The notes under the pieces are model-generated. The model ran no database searches. It was not told the DNA's origin and worked only from the letters and a program-made list of their open reading frames with translations. The position numbers and the translations under genes were made by a program. Of a DNA stretch of 64,000 bases, positions 44,656 through 56,017 are shown in pieces (positions within the stretch are counted from its first letter, which is position 1; each line of letters starts with the position of its first letter). The DNA is from Gastrolobium villosum (Eukaryota > Streptophyta > Magnoliopsida > Fabales > Fabaceae): positions 1-64,000 of the forward strand of contig JAVKPL010013951.1 of NCBI GenBank assembly GCA_032173675.1, given 5' to 3'.

Positions 44656-46311
44656 ATGGCAATGATGGACGTTGCTAGAGAAGCAAACCAGAGAGCCACG
44701 GAGGATGCCCTTGAGGCGAACCGTTTGGCGAACATGACCATGATGAGCATCATGTTGGAGGAGATGAGAGCTGGTCCTGCTGTTGGTCAGTTCCCACCGC
44801 CACCACCGCCTAGTTTGCAGGATGAGAGCCAGAGCCAGGTTAAGGGCACTGGTCATGTGACGGGGGTGATGGAGCCTTTTGTGGAACCTGCTGAAGATAG
44901 AGATTGTATAGATCGCCGGCTGAATGCTTTCCGTAAGCATAAGCCACCTTCTTTTGATGGGTCTTATGATCCTATTGCTACGACGAGATGGCTTCAGGCG
45001 CTGCACAAGATTTTTCGAGTCATGCAGTGCACCGATCCACAGAAGCTGATGTTCGCTACTTACATGCTGGAGGGCGATGCCCATGAGTGGTGGACGAACA
45101 CCTCTCATGTCTTCGTGATGCAGGGTCATATGAAGACATGGCCATTCTTCGAGGATTGCTTTCTGGGTCGGTACTTCCCTTATGATGCACAGGAGAGGAT
45201 GCAGGGGGAGTTCGACAGGTTGGTTTAGGTCTCGTTGTCTGTTGATGAGTACCTGGCCAAGTTCAATGAGCTGGTTAAGTTTGCTCATTTTCGGATGGAG
45301 AGACCTACTTCCGTATTCTTGGCAGCTAAGTTCCGCAAGGGACTTAGTGAGGATATTGCTGCTCACCTCGCTGGTTCTGCTTCGAGAGACTTTGGGATAC
45401 TGGTGCAGCGGTGTCGGGACATCGAGGATTTCTGCGGCACGAGCAAGGCCCAGAGGGCCAAGGTTGCTGAGGCGACGAAGGTTGCTGGTAGTTCCACTTC
45501 TTGGCGAGACAGGAAGTTTGGGAACAAAGGAAAGGGAAAGTCGATGGCGGCTCGGCAGGCGCCGAATCAGTTCAAGAGGACTTCTGCTCAGGGGAGTGCA
45601 GCGAGACCTCCTGCTCCCAGATGCTCGGGATGCAGGAAGACCCATTTTTGGTCGTGTTCTTCAGGCCAGTTGATCCGCTTCCAGTGTGGAAAGGAGGGCC
45701 ACTACTCCAGAGATTGCCCGTCGGCGACAGCGAGAGCTAATGCAGTGCCGGTAGTTCCCTTGCAGATGGTTCCTACGGCATCACCAGCAGTGCCACCTGC
45801 TACTGGACGTGTGTACCCCTTGGATCGGCAGCAGTCGGACAGAGCTTCGAACCTTGTCAGAGGTACTATTACCATTGGTGGATCATCAGTTGATGTCTTG
45901 TTTGACTCCGGGGCTACGCACTCTTTTGTTGCTACCCCGATTGCTGTGGGGCTTGAGTTGCCCATGTCTGTGCTTTCTCCACCATTGCGGGTGACCACCG
46001 CGACCGGAGAAAAGTGTGATTCTACCACTGTTCATCCCGATGTGGTGTTTCAGTGGGATGGTCGTGTTTTCTCGTTAGATCTGATAGGATTACCGATGGC
46101 AAACTTGGAGATTATTCTGGGCATGGATTGGTTGTCCAGGAATTGTGTGATGATTGATTGTTGTGCCAAGCGAGTGGTGATGTCTCCGTGTGATTCCACA
46201 GCTAGTTCCTCGCCTTAAATTTCGTTGCTGCAAGCTAGGAGAGCCTTGAGAGAAGGGGCATACGCTTATGTCATGTTGGGAGGTTTGGTGAGTGGGACAC
46301 AGGAGGAGTAA
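44656..46311 (+). pseudogene. gag-protease remnant of a Ty3/gypsy element, pol deleted
   Basis: The frame from ATG 44656 holds a gag domain (about 44930-45400) clearly like that of the Tekay-like element, TAG at 45226-45228 in place of a likely Gln, a basic linker, a zinc knuckle near 45675-45715 whose first Cys is Arg (RFQCGKEGHYSRDC), and a protease with LFDSGATHSF (about 45900). A further in-frame TAA lies at 46216-46218. Homology goes on to about 46306 (AYVMLGGLVSG), then stops at an LTR. Reverse transcriptase, RNase H and integrase are absent. A deletion from the protease-reverse transcriptase border into the 3' LTR explains this. The 5' LTR was not found; the left side abuts a foreign reverse LTR. 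Confidence 0.88.
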
Positions 46312-48707
46312 TAATGCTGAAAGTCATTTTTCGGACGAAAAGAGCAGATACAGGTTCTGCTACTCGGTATAAATGCGTACCGGCGAAGTATCCTGGAAAA
46401 TTATAATAAGAGCATGAATATTCCTAGAATATTATATAGGACATGTAAAACAAGTTTCAAGTTAAAATAATGAGAACTGGTGCCATAACTGATACTGACT
46501 ATGGAAAAGCGCGTATCGGAAAGGTGCTCCGAAAAATAAAATAAAAATATGATAAATCTTAGAAAAATGAGTAGGTTAAGAATCCTAAGTTTGGGATTAA
46601 AATTCTAAGCGTAGCTATTTATGATAATATTGTGTGTTTATGACTTAACCGCCTATATATAGTGCTTGACACTAAACCCTAGGCTGATTCTTCAGCCATT
46701 ATACGTGTGTTTTGGGTCCAGCAGCTGCCACCTTCACTTCTTAACCTCTTTGGCTTGAAAATCTCCCAAGTTTGCACCTTTCTTCTCATTCTCTTCATCT
46801 TTAAGCCTCTATACACTTGAGAGTTGGCATTGTGAGGAGTTGTGGGTTATATTCAGAACTTCCAGCCACTGTTGGTTGGGGAGTAAACTGAGTTTCCTTG
46901 TTTTGAGTGGTTGGAGCCTTGTTCTTAGTTGTAGAAGCTCCAAGTGGCTTCTTTTGTGAAGGAAGAACTCATTTTGTTGGTCCATTTTCGTTCCCTTCAA
47001 AGTCAGTACCTTGGAGTTGTCATGTGAGCTCCAAGAGCACCTTTGGTTGGCTGTTTGGACCTTGGGTAAGTGTTACCACCTTTGATCATGAGCTTAATGG
47101 GTTAAAGTGGATGCCTTGGCATGTTTAATGAGTTAATCAAGTAACCAACTGGTATGTGGACTTAAAACAGAATAAAAATGCATGCTTTAACGTTTTAAGG
47201 AGTTAAAAGTTGGACCTTTGGATTGGATTTTCGCGAAATGCAGAATCTGAGTTTCTGCCGCGAAATATCCGGATATTTGGTTGGAAATATCCAGATATTG
47301 ATATCAGGATATGGATATCTAGATATTGATTTCCGGATATGGGGTCCTGGATATCCGGATATTGATATCCGGATATTGCCAGTGAAATATGCGGATATTG
47401 ATATCCGAATATGTCCCCGACATATATCCGGATATTCTGGGTTTTCGATGAATAGTAAGGTACTGTTCATAAAGAGGACTTGTTTGGGTTTGTGGACCCT
47501 AGTTTGATGAAGTGGTACTTCTGGAATTAATTATCGAAGTCAGAACCTAAGTGGTTAAGGGCTTGTGGCTTTGTGTGAAGCCTTAACACATAAACCGTAA
47601 AAAGAAAACGTAGTCTTTGTGTTTATACGTATGAGCTTTGGTTATTGATAGAATTGCTGGTCCAAAACAGATTGTGATCCTGCTGTGTGTTGGACTTGAG
47701 CTATGTGGACTCTTGAAATTGGGCAGTGAGCTTGCAAGGTAAGCTTTCATGTCCTCGGCTTTGCCATTGTTGGTTTCACCATGTCCTATGGGGGGATGGT
47801 TTATATGCATGCTGTGTTACATGCTTTTATACTTGGAAATGTTGTTGAGCTGTTATATGCAATGTGCCTTTATGATATGCATGTGGTGTCCACCTATACG
47901 GTAAGCCTGAGTATGTGGTACATACAAGATGGCGAGGCTGTGGGTGAGGTGCAAGCGATGTTCCTTGTACTAACTGTAGGTAATAGAAGTATTCCTGCAT
48001 TTCTCTGGCCAGTAGAATAGTTTAAACACACCTGGCATGAATATCTGTTGCACTGCATAGTTTTGGAACTTATATTGAGATTACTGCTTTTGAACTTATA
48101 TTGCACATGTAAGTGAGCTTGGGGTGGAAGATCCTTGAGCACCCCTTATCTTACTGAGATTTCTTGTTTAGAGATCTCACCCCATGTTTGGGGACGCTTA
48201 TTTCATGTTCAGGTAACCCAAGGGTTGAGACCTCTACTGGCAGGAGGCCAGAGCTGAGTTAGATATTGTTATTTTATGCTAACATGTTGGATGCTGGATA
48301 TGCGTGTTGCTTTTATGCTTTTAGCTTCAGTTATTATTATGTTGTTGTCTGTTGAGACTTGTTAGGCTGTGTTGCCTTATTTGGTGAACATAGGGATTGT
48401 CCATGCCGCATTGACTTGACTTTATGTTTTTAGACTTAAGTTGTAATAATGTATCATGATATTGTCCGGGCTATGTGTTGTAGTCCTGTGACATAGATAC
48501 TCACTTTATTTATATTTTGAGGTATTTCAGTTAGCTGTCTTTTGCAATTCACATAAAGGCGGTATTTTATGAAAATGATTAAGTAATCAACTTAGCTAAG
48601 ATTAATGACGTCATAATTGAATTAAAGAAAAAGTTATTCCGCATTTTAATTAAGCGTAGCTTAATACGATGACATGTTAACAAACCGGTTATACACGGGG
48701 TGTTACA
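46308..48707 (+). repeat. 3' LTR (5'-truncated) of the deleted gypsy element
   Basis: Ends CACGGGGTGTTACA, as Tekay-type LTRs do, and has a TATA box TATATATA at 46654-46661. It carries the conserved double hairpin at 48156-48193 and a palindrome array at 47262-47437. The expected LTR start is not present next to the gag remnant. Confidence 0.8.
47262..47437. repeat. Array of ATATCCGGATAT-type palindromes in the LTR
   Basis: About eight to ten perfect or degraded copies of (G)ATATCCGGATAT and GATATTGATATC lie within 180 bases. It is a different motif from the TAATCGATTA arrays but the same style of short dyad clustering. Confidence 0.9.
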
Positions 48708-49129
48708 CACTGGGTTCGAAAATCTATCCCCTTTTGGAAAATAGATCTCTAGCCCAATGAGCCTCCAATAACTTCATATACAACCTTAAGAAATTGCTCA
48801 GGATGAGTTAATCATTGAGCACAATAAGTTGTCATAACAAGGCCAACATAATAGTACATTCCCCTTTGGGTAGAATGCACAAACCAAGGTCTAAGTCAAG
48901 GTCAGAATCTCAGATGAGTTAATCAATGAGCATAATATTGGGTTCGAAAATCCATCCCCTTTGGGCAGAAAGATCCCTAGACCAATGAGCCTCAAATAAC
49001 TTCATTTACAACCTCAAAAAAAAGTTGCTCAGTGAGCATACACTGACTTCAGAGATTTGTTCCCTTTGGGCAGACAGATCTCCTATATCAATGCACCTCC
49101 ATTTACTTCATCTCAAACAAATTCACAGT
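48708..49129. repeat. Direct repeats of about 230 bp
   Basis: TGGGTTCGAAAATC, CCCTTT(G)GG and CAATGAGCCTC-AATAACTTCAT segments recur at about 48711 and 48940, with a third partial copy near 49050. The motif CCCTTTGGGCAG also appears right of the solo LTR at 54092, so this repeat region was split by the solo LTR insertion. Confidence 0.65.
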
Positions 49130-52100
49130 TATAATGTAACAGCCTGTTGTACACCAGTATTGTTAACATTAATTATGATATTAATCGTAGTTACAATCAC
49201 AGCAATTCATTTATAAAAATCCGAGTAAACTTTTTCCGTTTATTACGCGAGCATTTAAAACCGTAAAGAGCGTAATAAGTAAAAGCCGTGACTGTAACTA
49301 TAAACTCTTCGCGGAATACTTAATTAAACTAATTTTACATCTTCTGTTACTTCTCTCAAGTCACTAAGGGTTCCCATGAACCCACTTAGCTAATTTCTCA
49401 CTTTTACGTTTTCTATCTGTCCGAACATGGTTCGGTCTCTGAATTTTTGCGGAAAATCTGCATGTCGTGAACCTCCCATCTTTTGGTATGTTATTCTAAA
49501 CTTAATTACATTCCTAGGAAGCTATCACATGAGTTATTTTGATCTCGTCTGCTCCGGATATCGCCTTTTGAAGTTGGACAAGCAAAGTTGCCAGCCAACC
49601 CCAAAACAGCTCCAAACGTCCCCCACTAATTCAATTACTTTAGAAAATCCACTCAAAAAATTGCTCTAAAAATTTTATATAAATAACTAAACAACTCAAT
49701 CTTCAATTTTATATATCATACACTTAATTTTACCGAGAAACGAAGCGGGAATAATTTTCCCAAAACTGGTCCAGAACTGCCACATGTGCAGTAAGCAAAT
49801 GGGCAGTCTGTGTTATCTGCCTCCTCCAAGCCGACTTCCAACCCAGAATTTTACCAAATTTTACCACGAGATAGAAGACATCTCAACCTTCAAAATGGCG
49901 TATGGCACGCCCCTATCGGACCTCTGTGGAGGGAGATATTCTCTCCTGAAGTTAGCCTAAATTATGCCAATTTACCAAAATTTCGCCAGAGTTTCCTTTG
50001 TTTTTACAAAAATCCCTAAATTTGCAAATGTGTTCTAAGACCTCAAATGTACCTAATAATCAATGGGTGGCACACACAAGGACCAACAATGTCTTGGGGC
50101 ACTTACAACCCATCATAGTTTATAGTTATTACACAATCTGTATCACATTACTTCCTTTATTAATACTTAACACATTTCAATCATCCAAGTTCATTTGCAT
50201 GCATTTAATAATCATACACAATCAAAATCCTACAATAGGCCTATTTCCCTTCCATCATATTACATATGCTTCACATTACACAAGGTTCAAATACAATATT
50301 TACAATTATCCAAATTACAACATAATTCACAAGTCTCCAAATGTCATAAACTACATGTATCTAGACTTAGGCAAAAATAACATGAACAAACATGACCATA
50401 AATCTCATCCTATCAACATATACAATGTCCATGCCCTAAGTCTAGCCTAGGCCCAATGGCCATCAAAATGCAAAATGTATAAAGTCATCCAACGACTCAT
50501 CCTACGAGCTTTTTGCCCGCTGCTCCTGCACCACTGCTACCTATCCTGAAATAAAGCCCCCAAGACTGGGTGAGATATACAAATATATCTCAGTAACCCA
50601 GAGGTTCTGGAGAATACTCCACCCAATGACTCACTTCGATGCATATAAATAATATAAAATAACATCTTGAAAAAATGGGATATAGCAAAGGATTTAGAGA
50701 AACTGGGGTACATATAGATACAAAATACGACGAAGCTGGAATGGTCGCTACCAATACCACGCAACGTCCTGCCTAATGGCTCGACATATAAGCCTACGGG
50801 TCTCATCCAAAGCGTGTTCCAAGAACATCCAACCAAGGTACCCCTCCCATCCGTATACACCCGTGACTTCCTAGTGTGCTCCTATCCGGATCACACACCA
50901 CGAACCTAGGTCAACTGGAACTCCCTCTCGAAGACCTATCCAGTGGAAGTCCGAAACGCCCGAAGGCAAACTATTTACTGGCCAGAGACTCGGTACATCC
51001 TATGTACCAACATACATACTAAATGCATGATCATGTTATTCTACATTACTTACATACATTTCCTACCATCACCCTCAACGGGCATGGTGGAACACACAAG
51101 GGAATCAAGCCCCAGTACCAAGAGGTTATCTGTATAGTCCTCTTCACTTAGCTCCCAGTAATATATTCTTCGAGCTCTTTATACAGCAGAAATGCCTACA
51201 CAGAGGACATTCCCAATTACTTAAAATTCATACAACACATGCAAGTTATCAATTACACAAGCATGGTTCCAACTACTCACCTCAATCCCACTTGGTCCAG
51301 GACCAAGGGCAATCCACCGAACTCACGGTTCGAGGTTTAAATCAACGTACGGCAACCTACAACAAGCATGTACGAACCGTCAATACACGGCAAATCCATC
51401 AAAATACGAAAACGTCAAAAATCACCCCCCACACTATGTAGGTTCGGCCAACAAGGTGATAATTTATATTTTATTTTTCTAAATTTTCTTTCTCATTTTC
51501 TTAGGCATCCTTAGATCACCAAAAGGCCATATCAAGTGCCACTTTTCATTTTTCGTCATCCAAATGTCGTTTTGCCTAATATTTTGTTCTATGTCCAATT
51601 AATCACTCAACACTACCAAACATTTTTACATTGGTTTTTCCAACCTTCCAACCACCACACAACTCATCTAATTACCTTACCATACAGAACACATCATCCA
51701 ACCAATTTTTCAACATAATTTCCTCTCTTTTTTCCTTAATGGCCGAAATCAACATAGCCCTCACCAAGGGTGATTTATTCCAAATCAACTCTTCCTCACC
51801 TCATACAATCCCATTTTGACACCATACAACTATACAACAATCCAATTATACAATCCTATCAAAATTTCAAAACATAAAGTCATGGCACCATCAAAATTTC
51901 CTAAGTTAAAAATCATATTTTTCACCAATAATTTTCATTGCATTTATAGCTCTAATACATCATTCTAAGACATTATCATCTAATACACATTTTCCATTTG
52001 AGCTCTCTAACAACACAAATCAACAAAAGCCCCTTTAGGGTTCATGAAAATAAACCATCAAATTAATCCATGAGAGGTGTTGAAACTTACCCACAATTAC

Positions 52101-53212
52101 GTCACAAGACTCCTCCTAGAACTCCACAAGCAATGGCTTAAGAAATCAACCCCAAAATCACAAAACTCCAAGAAAATTCGTGGCTGTATATGCCCTTTTT
52201 CTCAAAATAGAGAGAGTTTCAAGGGAAACTAATCGGTGAAACGGGTTCGGGTGATGATTTCATCGAATTTCAAGACAAGAATCACTCGATTCAGTTAAGA
52301 TTTGAGGAAGTTATGAGATGAAGAAAATCAAACTCAACAATAGTGTCCAAGGGGGGTTGCAGGGTTTGGGCAAGGGGAAAGGAGAGAGAAAATGGTGACT
52401 AGTGTTTAACTTAGGTGGCTTAAAGGGAAATATCTTCAGTACTACTGTAGTACTAAAGACTCAGTGCATCATTTACTTAATTTAGAAATGATAATATATA
52501 TTTTTTTACCATTTTACCCTTCTTTATATGGTTATTTTCCTCTAAACAATCACTTTTTTCTACTTTTAGTAAAGGAGTACATACTACAGTAGTACCAAAG
52601 ATATGCTTGGCTTAAAGGGCTTTTAAGTGAGGTGGGCCCCACCGCCACCTCACGCGATTTCAAAATAACTTGAATTTTCCCTCCGATTTCGCTAAACGTC
52701 CATAAATTCACAACCTATTTAGAAACTCTAATTTTTAATATTAACCATTGTCCTTTAATTACCCTTGTTAAGATGAATCCTGAGTTTTCCGGTCGTTCAG
52801 AGAAAATGTTGTTTTAAGTTGTTGCGCGCGTCGTAGGAACGCTTCCCCAAACTTACTAATTTCCGTCAAATTTCATCAGAAATTATATTTCCTAGTTCTA
52901 TAAACCATTTAAAACCTGTACTCAAAATCTAGAGCTCAAAACTCAATCGGCACCTTTTACGGTGCAATCGTACCGCGGTATTTTTACCCGGTAAAAACAC
53001 TATTCACTGAATTTTCTGAAACTTGTCTGTCCGCTCAATTTTTCGTTCTGAATCCATTCCAGGGTTACTTTTATCATCTGAGACCTTCTACTAAATCTCC
53101 TTCCTAGGGTTGTGTGCATGGCTAATTTATCATTTTGTCATTTCTTTGTATTTTAGCCTAATTTTCAGGACTTTCATTAATCCTTCCATTTAATCCTCAC
53201 TTGATATTTTAA

Positions 53213-53234
53213 TATATATATATATATATATATA
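53213..53234. repeat. (TA)n run at the left edge of the MULE-like element
   Basis: A short TA microsatellite, probably part of the target sequence. Confidence 0.85.
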
Positions 53235-54039
53235 GGTTATTGTGCCTACTCCCTATTTGTCTACCTTTACCTACCCCTCTCATCACCGTTGGATTACAAT
53301 TTGATCTAACGGTTCATATTGAAAACATAAATAAAACCCTTTTACCTCCTTCTTCTCTCCTTCCCCTTCTCTCTTCCTACGCAATACCTAATTGAAATTT
53401 TTATGTCCTTCATCGCCGATATCTGCCGCGCTTGTAGCTGTGAATTTTGGTTAAATTTCTGAATTTGTTAAATCATCTAGCTTGAAAAGCACCCTTGAAT
53501 TTCATCTAACTTCCCCTGAATTTCAAAAAGCAAGGGATGGTGATAGCCCATTCATGGATAGTCTGATATTGTTGATTAAATTTCATTACAGGAAGCTATA
53601 TTGTTGATTAAATTTCATCGACTAATGGACATGCTTATGGATCGTGAGGTACAGTTCATCTGATTCGTCCATGCAAAATTCTTGAAAACATTTGCAAGAA
53701 AGGTAATAGCATTGCTCACCTCTCTTTTTTGTTTGGATTCTGGTTTTGCTTTGGATTTTTTTTAAAAAAAAAATTGCTTGAATCTTTTTACAGAGTAACG
53801 TGACACTTGAGTGGGTGTTTCAAATCTGAGGTGTAATTCAAGAAGGAAGGATACGTTCTTCGTCGCAGGGGATGAGAGAATAGGTGGAGTCTGAGAGAGA
53901 GGATGGAGAGCGAGAGAGAGAGAAAAGGATAAAAGGGTTTTATTTATGTTTTCAATATGAACCGTTAGATCAAATTGTAATCCAACGGTGATGAGAGGGG
54001 TAGGTAAAGGTAGGCAAATAGGGAGTAGGCACAATAACC
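53235..54039. mobile_element. MULE-like element with about 110-bp terminal inverted repeats
   Basis: The left arm 53235-53344 and right arm 53930-54039 are inverted copies with one mismatch seen (GGTTATTGTGCCTACTCCC at the outer end). Long terminal inverted repeats are typical of Mutator-like elements. The 585-bp interior has no long ORF but contains intron-like borders (GTAATAGC near 53702, a TTTTTACAG acceptor near 53792), suggesting a captured gene piece. No 9-base target duplication was recognised in the TA-rich flanks. Confidence 0.7.
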
Positions 54040-54080
54040 TATCCCATATATAATTTAGAATTGCGAGGTGTTATATATAA

Positions 54081-54208
54081 CACACAATTACCCCTTTGGG
54101 CAGGAAATTGCATGAAATAACCCAAAATTATTTCTCAAATTTTACAAAGAAATTTTCACAAACCAATATAAGTAATCCCACTTTGGTGGAAATTACCCAT
54201 ACTAATTC
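54081..54208. other. Short flank between solo LTR and LINE
   Basis: Contains CCCCTTTGGGCAGG, linking it to the direct-repeat region at 48708-49129. The true 5' end of the LINE may lie in this stretch. Confidence 0.5.
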
Positions 54209-56017
54209 ATGAAAACTCTTACACCGAAATTAATTTTCTCTTGCCCAAAACCACAACCCAATCCACAAGGTGGATCTCAGTTTTCTGAATCTGATTCTCG
54301 AGATGGCATGCGAAAGAGTATCAAGAGATCCAAGAATGGGGAGGAATTTTCCCCTGATTCATCCAATCGAGGAGCAAGTTTGGGAAATCTGATGGACCGG
54401 GTTCCGTCAGGCAAACCCAAGTCGTTCGCGGAGGCTCTTCGATCGGAAGGTGGCTTGTTGGGGGGGGACGATTCTTGGCATGAAGAGCTAGATGATGATA
54501 ATAGCGAACCCCTGGACCCTAAATTAGGTGTCATAAACGAACTGGGTTTTCAAACAATATATGGGGAAGACGGCTCAGTCAGGTTTCGCTGCACAAAAGA
54601 AGCAAAACAGAGGCTTAGAAGCCCCTGGAAAAATGCAATTATTGTAAAGTTGCTGGGGAAAAAGGTTGGGGTCATGTATATGAAAAATAAGCTGGTCAGC
54701 TTATGGGCAAAATCAGGTTCCATCATAGTAGCTGATCTGGGGAATGACTTCTTCTCTGTGAAATTCTCGAGCCTGGAGGATCTTAATCTGGCCTTAAATG
54801 GAGGTCCCTGGGTGCTGATGGGTCATTATCTGGCAATAAGAAGATGGGAGCCCTTCTTCAACCCCCATAAAGCAAATATCCATCGTGTGGCTGCGTGGAT
54901 TCGTCTTCCAGGTATACCTCTTGAGTTTTGTGTTATCCCTGTTTTAAAGATGATTGCAAACTCTGTTGGTAAAGTTCTTAAGATTGATAAAACCACTTCA
55001 TTGGGTGATAGAGGGAAGTTTGCGAGGGTTTGTGTTGAATTGGACCTCTCTAAACCTTTGAGAGGGGAATTCATATTGGAAGAGGAAGTATTTAAGGTGG
55101 AATATGAAGGATTGTACCTGATTTGTCTTCACTGTGGAAAATATGGACATAATTCTGAAAAATGTCCGGATTTTACTAAACCTGCTGAGAGCAGTAACAC
55201 ACAGGAACCAGTTGTTGAAAAAGTGCCACCTATTGCCAACCATGGTGTGGGACCTTGGATGGTAGTGCAAAAGAAAAAATTCCCAAAGAACCAACATCCA
55301 AAGAAATCTGAAGGAAAGGCGGATAGAGCTTTTGGAGATGATATCTCCAATAAAAGAGGCTCTAGCCAGGCTAATCAAGAGCCTATGATCAATCCTGGTC
55401 CAGCTGTTCCGAAAAATACCAATAGCAATTCAGTTGTGGGAGCTAGAATGAATGTGTACAAGGAGAATGAAGGGGCTACTCCTCTCAAGACTAAGCCTCA
55501 GGTTCCAATCAGGAAATCTCCATCAGCTCAGAAAAGGACTGCTGGGAAGTCAATCTATAAGCCTAAATCTTCTGAGAAGACAGAATCCTTTATTTTCACT
55601 ACTGCTTCTAAGTCAGTAGGGAAAAGCTCTAACTCTGTAGAGCTCCCTTCATCCAGTAATCCCACTAAACTGCGTCCTCAGAATTATGTCAACACGATTC
55701 CGGTTTGCCGTCTTGGAAAAGAGCCTATTCTGATTGAGGTAGAGAAGGATCTGTGTGATAAGATTGCTGCTTCTAATCTTAGTGATATGCCTGGTCAAAC
55801 TACTAGTAGTGATCTATGTATGGAGGATAACAAACCTTCGGATATGGATACTACTCAATCTAGTAGTGATGTTCAATTGAAAAAAAGGGAACCTCCTGAT
55901 AAAGAAGGGAATGATGGAATGGAGATGGAAAAGAATTCAACCATGAATGAAGCTGCTCATATGATAGAGAGTGTTCAGGGGCTCAGTAACCCTGACCATG
56001 ATCTAGTTATCCAATGA
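54209..56017 (+). CDS. LINE ORF1, nucleic-acid-binding protein with DUF4283 and CCHC knuckle
   Basis: An uninterrupted frame of 602 codons. The first ATG is at 54209; an alternative start at 54308 (MRKSIKRSK) is equally plausible, because the first residues look like leader sequence. Residues about 140-290 match the DUF4283-type fold common in plant LINE ORF1 (GPWVLMGHYLAIRRWEPFF, then VAAWIRLPGIPLEF). A CCHC knuckle CLHCGKYGHNSEKC lies near residues 308-321. The rest is a low-complexity Ser/Lys/Pro-rich tail. ORF1 proteins of this kind bind element RNA and form the ribonucleoprotein particle. Its stop overlaps the ORF2 start by 4 bases (ATGA at 56014-56017). Confidence 0.92.
   Translation: MKTLTPKLIFSCPKPQPNPQGGSQFSESDSRDGMRKSIKRSKNGEEFSPDSSNRGASLGNLMDRVPSGKPKSFAEALRSEGGLLGGDDSWHEELDDDNSEPLDPKLGVINELGFQTIYGEDGSVRFRCTKEAKQRLRSPWKNAIIVKLLGKKVGVMYMKNKLVSLWAKSGSIIVADLGNDFFSVKFSSLEDLNLALNGGPWVLMGHYLAIRRWEPFFNPHKANIHRVAAWIRLPGIPLEFCVIPVLKMIANSVGKVLKIDKTTSLGDRGKFARVCVELDLSKPLRGEFILEEEVFKVEYEGLYLICLHCGKYGHNSEKCPDFTKPAESSNTQEPVVEKVPPIANHGVGPWMVVQKKKFPKNQHPKKSEGKADRAFGDDISNKRGSSQANQEPMINPGPAVPKNTNSNSVVGARMNVYKENEGATPLKTKPQVPIRKSPSAQKRTAGKSIYKPKSSEKTESFIFTTASKSVGKSSNSVELPSSSNPTKLRPQNYVNTIPVCRLGKEPILIEVEKDLCDKIAASNLSDMPGQTTSSDLCMEDNKPSDMDTTQSSSDVQLKKREPPDKEGNDGMEMEKNSTMNEAAHMIESVQGLSNPDHDLVIQ

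Larger units (their letters stand above)
49135..54075 (-). mobile_element. Solo LTR of a Tekay-like element, reverse orientation, with nested MULE-like element
   Basis: The plus strand starts TGTAACAGCCTGTTGTACACC, the inverse of the Tekay LTR end, and finishes GAGGTGTTATA, the inverse of the LTR start. The perfect 5-base duplication TATAA lies at 49130-49134 and 54076-54080. No internal region is present. About 805 bases of its length are the nested element at 53235-54039, leaving an LTR of about 4.1 kb, longer than those at 10-23 kb. It shares the conserved hairpin (50572-50591). Confidence 0.9.

Noticed and set aside
44635..45645. A 336-codon minus-strand frame opposite the gag remnant
   Set aside because: It is the complement of a recognisable gag domain and zinc-knuckle linker, so it is a shadow of the plus-strand frame.
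54140..54208. A LINE target duplication sharing CAATAT with 60268-60275
   Set aside because: Six AT-rich bases are likely by chance and do not sit at a defined LINE 5' end.
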